From positions 1 through 6,601 of the forward strand of contig URBM01000104.1 of assembly GCA_900545995.1 (NCBI GenBank): a stretch of 6,601 nucleotides of DNA, written 5' to 3'. Below the pieces are notes generated by a model that worked only from the letters and a program-made list of their open reading frames with translations, ran no database searches and was not told where the DNA came from. Position 1 is the first letter of the stretch. Every line of letters begins with the position of its first letter. This DNA is from an uncultured Collinsella sp. Its GTDB lineage: Bacteria; Actinomycetota; Coriobacteriia; Coriobacteriales; Coriobacteriaceae. Of this stretch, positions 5,570-6,601 are shown one piece after another. The translations under genes and the position numbers were made by a program.

Positions 5570-6208
5570 CTAGACCGAAAAGACGATCTTGCGGCAGTTC
5601 CAGAAGTACTGGGCGCCCGAGATAACGGTCAAGACAACGGCAACGGCATACAGGAAGCGCGACACCGAGTAGATGCCGAGCGTCAGCGCCACCGGGCCAA
5701 GGTGCAAGCCGGCCATAGCAAAAACGCACAGGTAACCGCAGATGGAGACCATCGTGGTTGCCGTCTTGTACTTGCCGAGCTTATCGGCCGCAACAACCAC
5801 GCCGGCCGCACTCGCAACCATGCGTAGGGCGCTCACCAGCAGCTCGCGGAACAGGATAATAAACACGGACCACACGGTTACGGCGCCAAAATCCAAGAAC
5901 AGCAGCAGGGCCGAGAACACCAGCAGCTTGTCGGCGATGGGGTCCAAGAACTTGCCGAAATCGGTGATCTCGTTGCGCGAGCGTGCCAGATAACCGTCGA
6001 CCTTATCGGTGCACGACAGGATCACATACAGAATGAAGGCAGCGGCGGCGAGCGGACCGTCAAAGGTGCTCCAATCCGTACCGGCAACACTCGTGTGAGA
6101 AAGCGCCGACACGATCATGAACACCGGAATAAAGACGATACGCACGCACGTCACGATGTTGGCGGGCGTCCAAACACTCGTCAGTTCCTTATTGCTCTCG
6201 TTAGCCAC
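5570..6208 (-). CDS. pgsA: CDP-diacylglycerol-glycerol-3-phosphate 3-phosphatidyltransferase
   Basis: Integral membrane enzyme that transfers the phosphatidyl group from CDP-diacylglycerol to glycerol-3-phosphate, the committed step to phosphatidylglycerol and cardiolipin. The 212-residue product carries the complete CDP-alcohol phosphotransferase signature D-x2-DG-x2-AR-x8-G-x3-D-x3-D, with Asp68, Asp71-Gly72, Ala75-Arg76, Gly85, Asp89 and Asp93. The N-terminal TPANIVTCVRI (14-24) is the usual PgsA opening. Several hydrophobic segments follow (about 20-36, 52-66, 95-125, 145-165, 170-200). The start is GTG at 6208, supported by AGGAG 6 nt upstream that overlaps the rimO stop, so the two genes are probably coupled. 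Position before cinA and recA matches many Gram-positive genomes. A paralogous CDP-alcohol transferase is possible but less likely given the context. Confidence 0.94.
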   Translation of the reverse strand: MANESNKELTSVWTPANIVTCVRIVFIPVFMIVSALSHTSVAGTDWSTFDGPLAAAAFILYVILSCTDKVDGYLARSRNEITDFGKFLDPIADKLLVFSALLLFLDFGAVTVWSVFIILFRELLVSALRMVASAAGVVVAADKLGKYKTATTMVSICGYLCVFAMAGLHLGPVALTLGIYSVSRFLYAVAVVLTVISGAQYFWNCRKIVFSV

Positions 6209-6214
6209 GACGCT

Positions 6215-6219
6215 CTCCT
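6215..6219 (-). promoter_or_regulatory. pgsA ribosome-binding site overlapping the rimO stop
   Basis: AGGAG on the minus strand shares bases with the rimO stop (TAG followed by GAG) and lies 6 nt before the GTG start of pgsA. It supports the GTG start and suggests coupled translation. Confidence 0.75.
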
Positions 6220-6601
6220 ACTCCACAACATGACCGATAAGCTCGTAGCAGAAGCTATCGGTAAACTCGACCGTCAGAATATCGCCCACAGATGCCTCGC
6301 TGGCATCCAGATGCACCGCACCATCGGAATCGGGCGCCTGGAACCAGGCATGTCCGATGAGCTCGGCACCGTCCTCGGTCTCCTCGATGCCGTCAACGAT
6401 CACCTGGGCGCGCTCGCCCACGTGCGCGGCTGTCGCGGCAAAGCCGAGCGACTCGGCAAGATCCATAGCCTCCTGGGCGCGCTCGAGCTTAACCTCTTCG
6501 TCGACCTGACCCTCCATCTTGGCGGCCAGGCTACCCTCCTCCTGCGAGTAGGCAAAGACGCTCGTGTAGTCAAAGCCGACGGTGTCCATAAAGTCGATAA
6601 G
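6218..6601 (-). CDS. rimO: Ribosomal protein S12 methylthiotransferase RimO (C-terminal part)
   Basis: The last 127 codons of a gene that enters from the right edge; the frame is open to base 6601 and reads LIDFMDTVGFDYTSVFAYSQ at the edge. This matches the end of the radical-SAM core of RimO, where FxYSQEEGS is characteristic, followed by the linker helix (EEVKLERAQEAM) and the C-terminal TRAM domain (about the last 65 residues), with HAWFQAPDSDGAVHL and the terminal YELIGHVV. RimO methylthiolates an aspartate of ribosomal protein S12. The Fe-S cluster cysteines and start lie outside the window. The sister enzyme MiaB is the alternative, but the YSQEEGS and APDSDG blocks fit RimO better. It leads the unit rimO-pgsA-cinA, with a 9-nt gap to pgsA. 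Confidence 0.92.
   Translation of the reverse strand, partial: LIDFMDTVGFDYTSVFAYSQEEGSLAAKMEGQVDEEVKLERAQEAMDLAESLGFAATAAHVGERAQVIVDGIEETEDGAELIGHAWFQAPDSDGAVHLDASEASVGDILTVEFTDSFCYELIGHVVE

Noticed and set aside
5081..5827. A 248-codon open frame on the plus strand opposite cinA and pgsA
   Set aside because: It crosses the cinA-pgsA junction antisense to both, is rich in Arg and His, and has no recognisable motif.

Overview
This window is a compact housekeeping block in which every gene reads on the minus strand. From right to left, in the direction of transcription, the order is: the 3' end of rimO (running off the right edge), pgsA, a stand-alone cinA/pncC amidohydrolase, recA, recX, rny (RNase Y), and a MutL-like GHKL ATPase of unknown function. 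The order pgsA-cinA-recA-(recX)-rny is typical of Gram-positive genomes. The moderately high GC, the protein character and the coupling of the ATPase to rny suggest an actinobacterial relative in the Coriobacteriia (Collinsella/Olsenella-like). That placement is a family-level impression, not a search result.

The window holds three transcription units. Unit 1 is rimO-pgsA-cinA, packed with gaps of 6-9 nt and closed by a strong GC-rich hairpin at 4996-5019. Unit 2 is recA-recX, separated by 11 nt. It is driven by a textbook SOS promoter: TTGACC, 17 nt, TATTAT, with a perfect 14-bp CGAAC-N4-GTTCG LexA box filling the spacer. A hairpin with a T-rich tail at 2853-2879 probably ends it. Unit 3 is rny plus the ATPase. 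It has its own promoter (TTGACA, 17 nt, TACGAT), a leader of about 160 nt with two predicted hairpins, and a junction in which the rny stop and the ATPase start are one base apart.

The two intergenic stretches, 2660-2916 and 4770-5026, are 257 bases each and carry all the visible regulation. No gap exceeds 300 bases. No tRNA, rRNA, CRISPR, insertion sequence or phage gene was seen.

Together the genes cover DNA repair and SOS control (recA, recX), mRNA turnover (rny), phospholipid head-group synthesis (pgsA), pyridine-nucleotide salvage (cinA/pncC) and ribosomal protein S12 modification (rimO). I see no clearly new multi-gene system. The points most worth a second look are an 11-bp-period CCAAA repeat array upstream of the recA promoter, the uncharacterised ATPase locked to RNase Y, and an inverted repeat that brackets the rny promoter together with that gene's structured leader.
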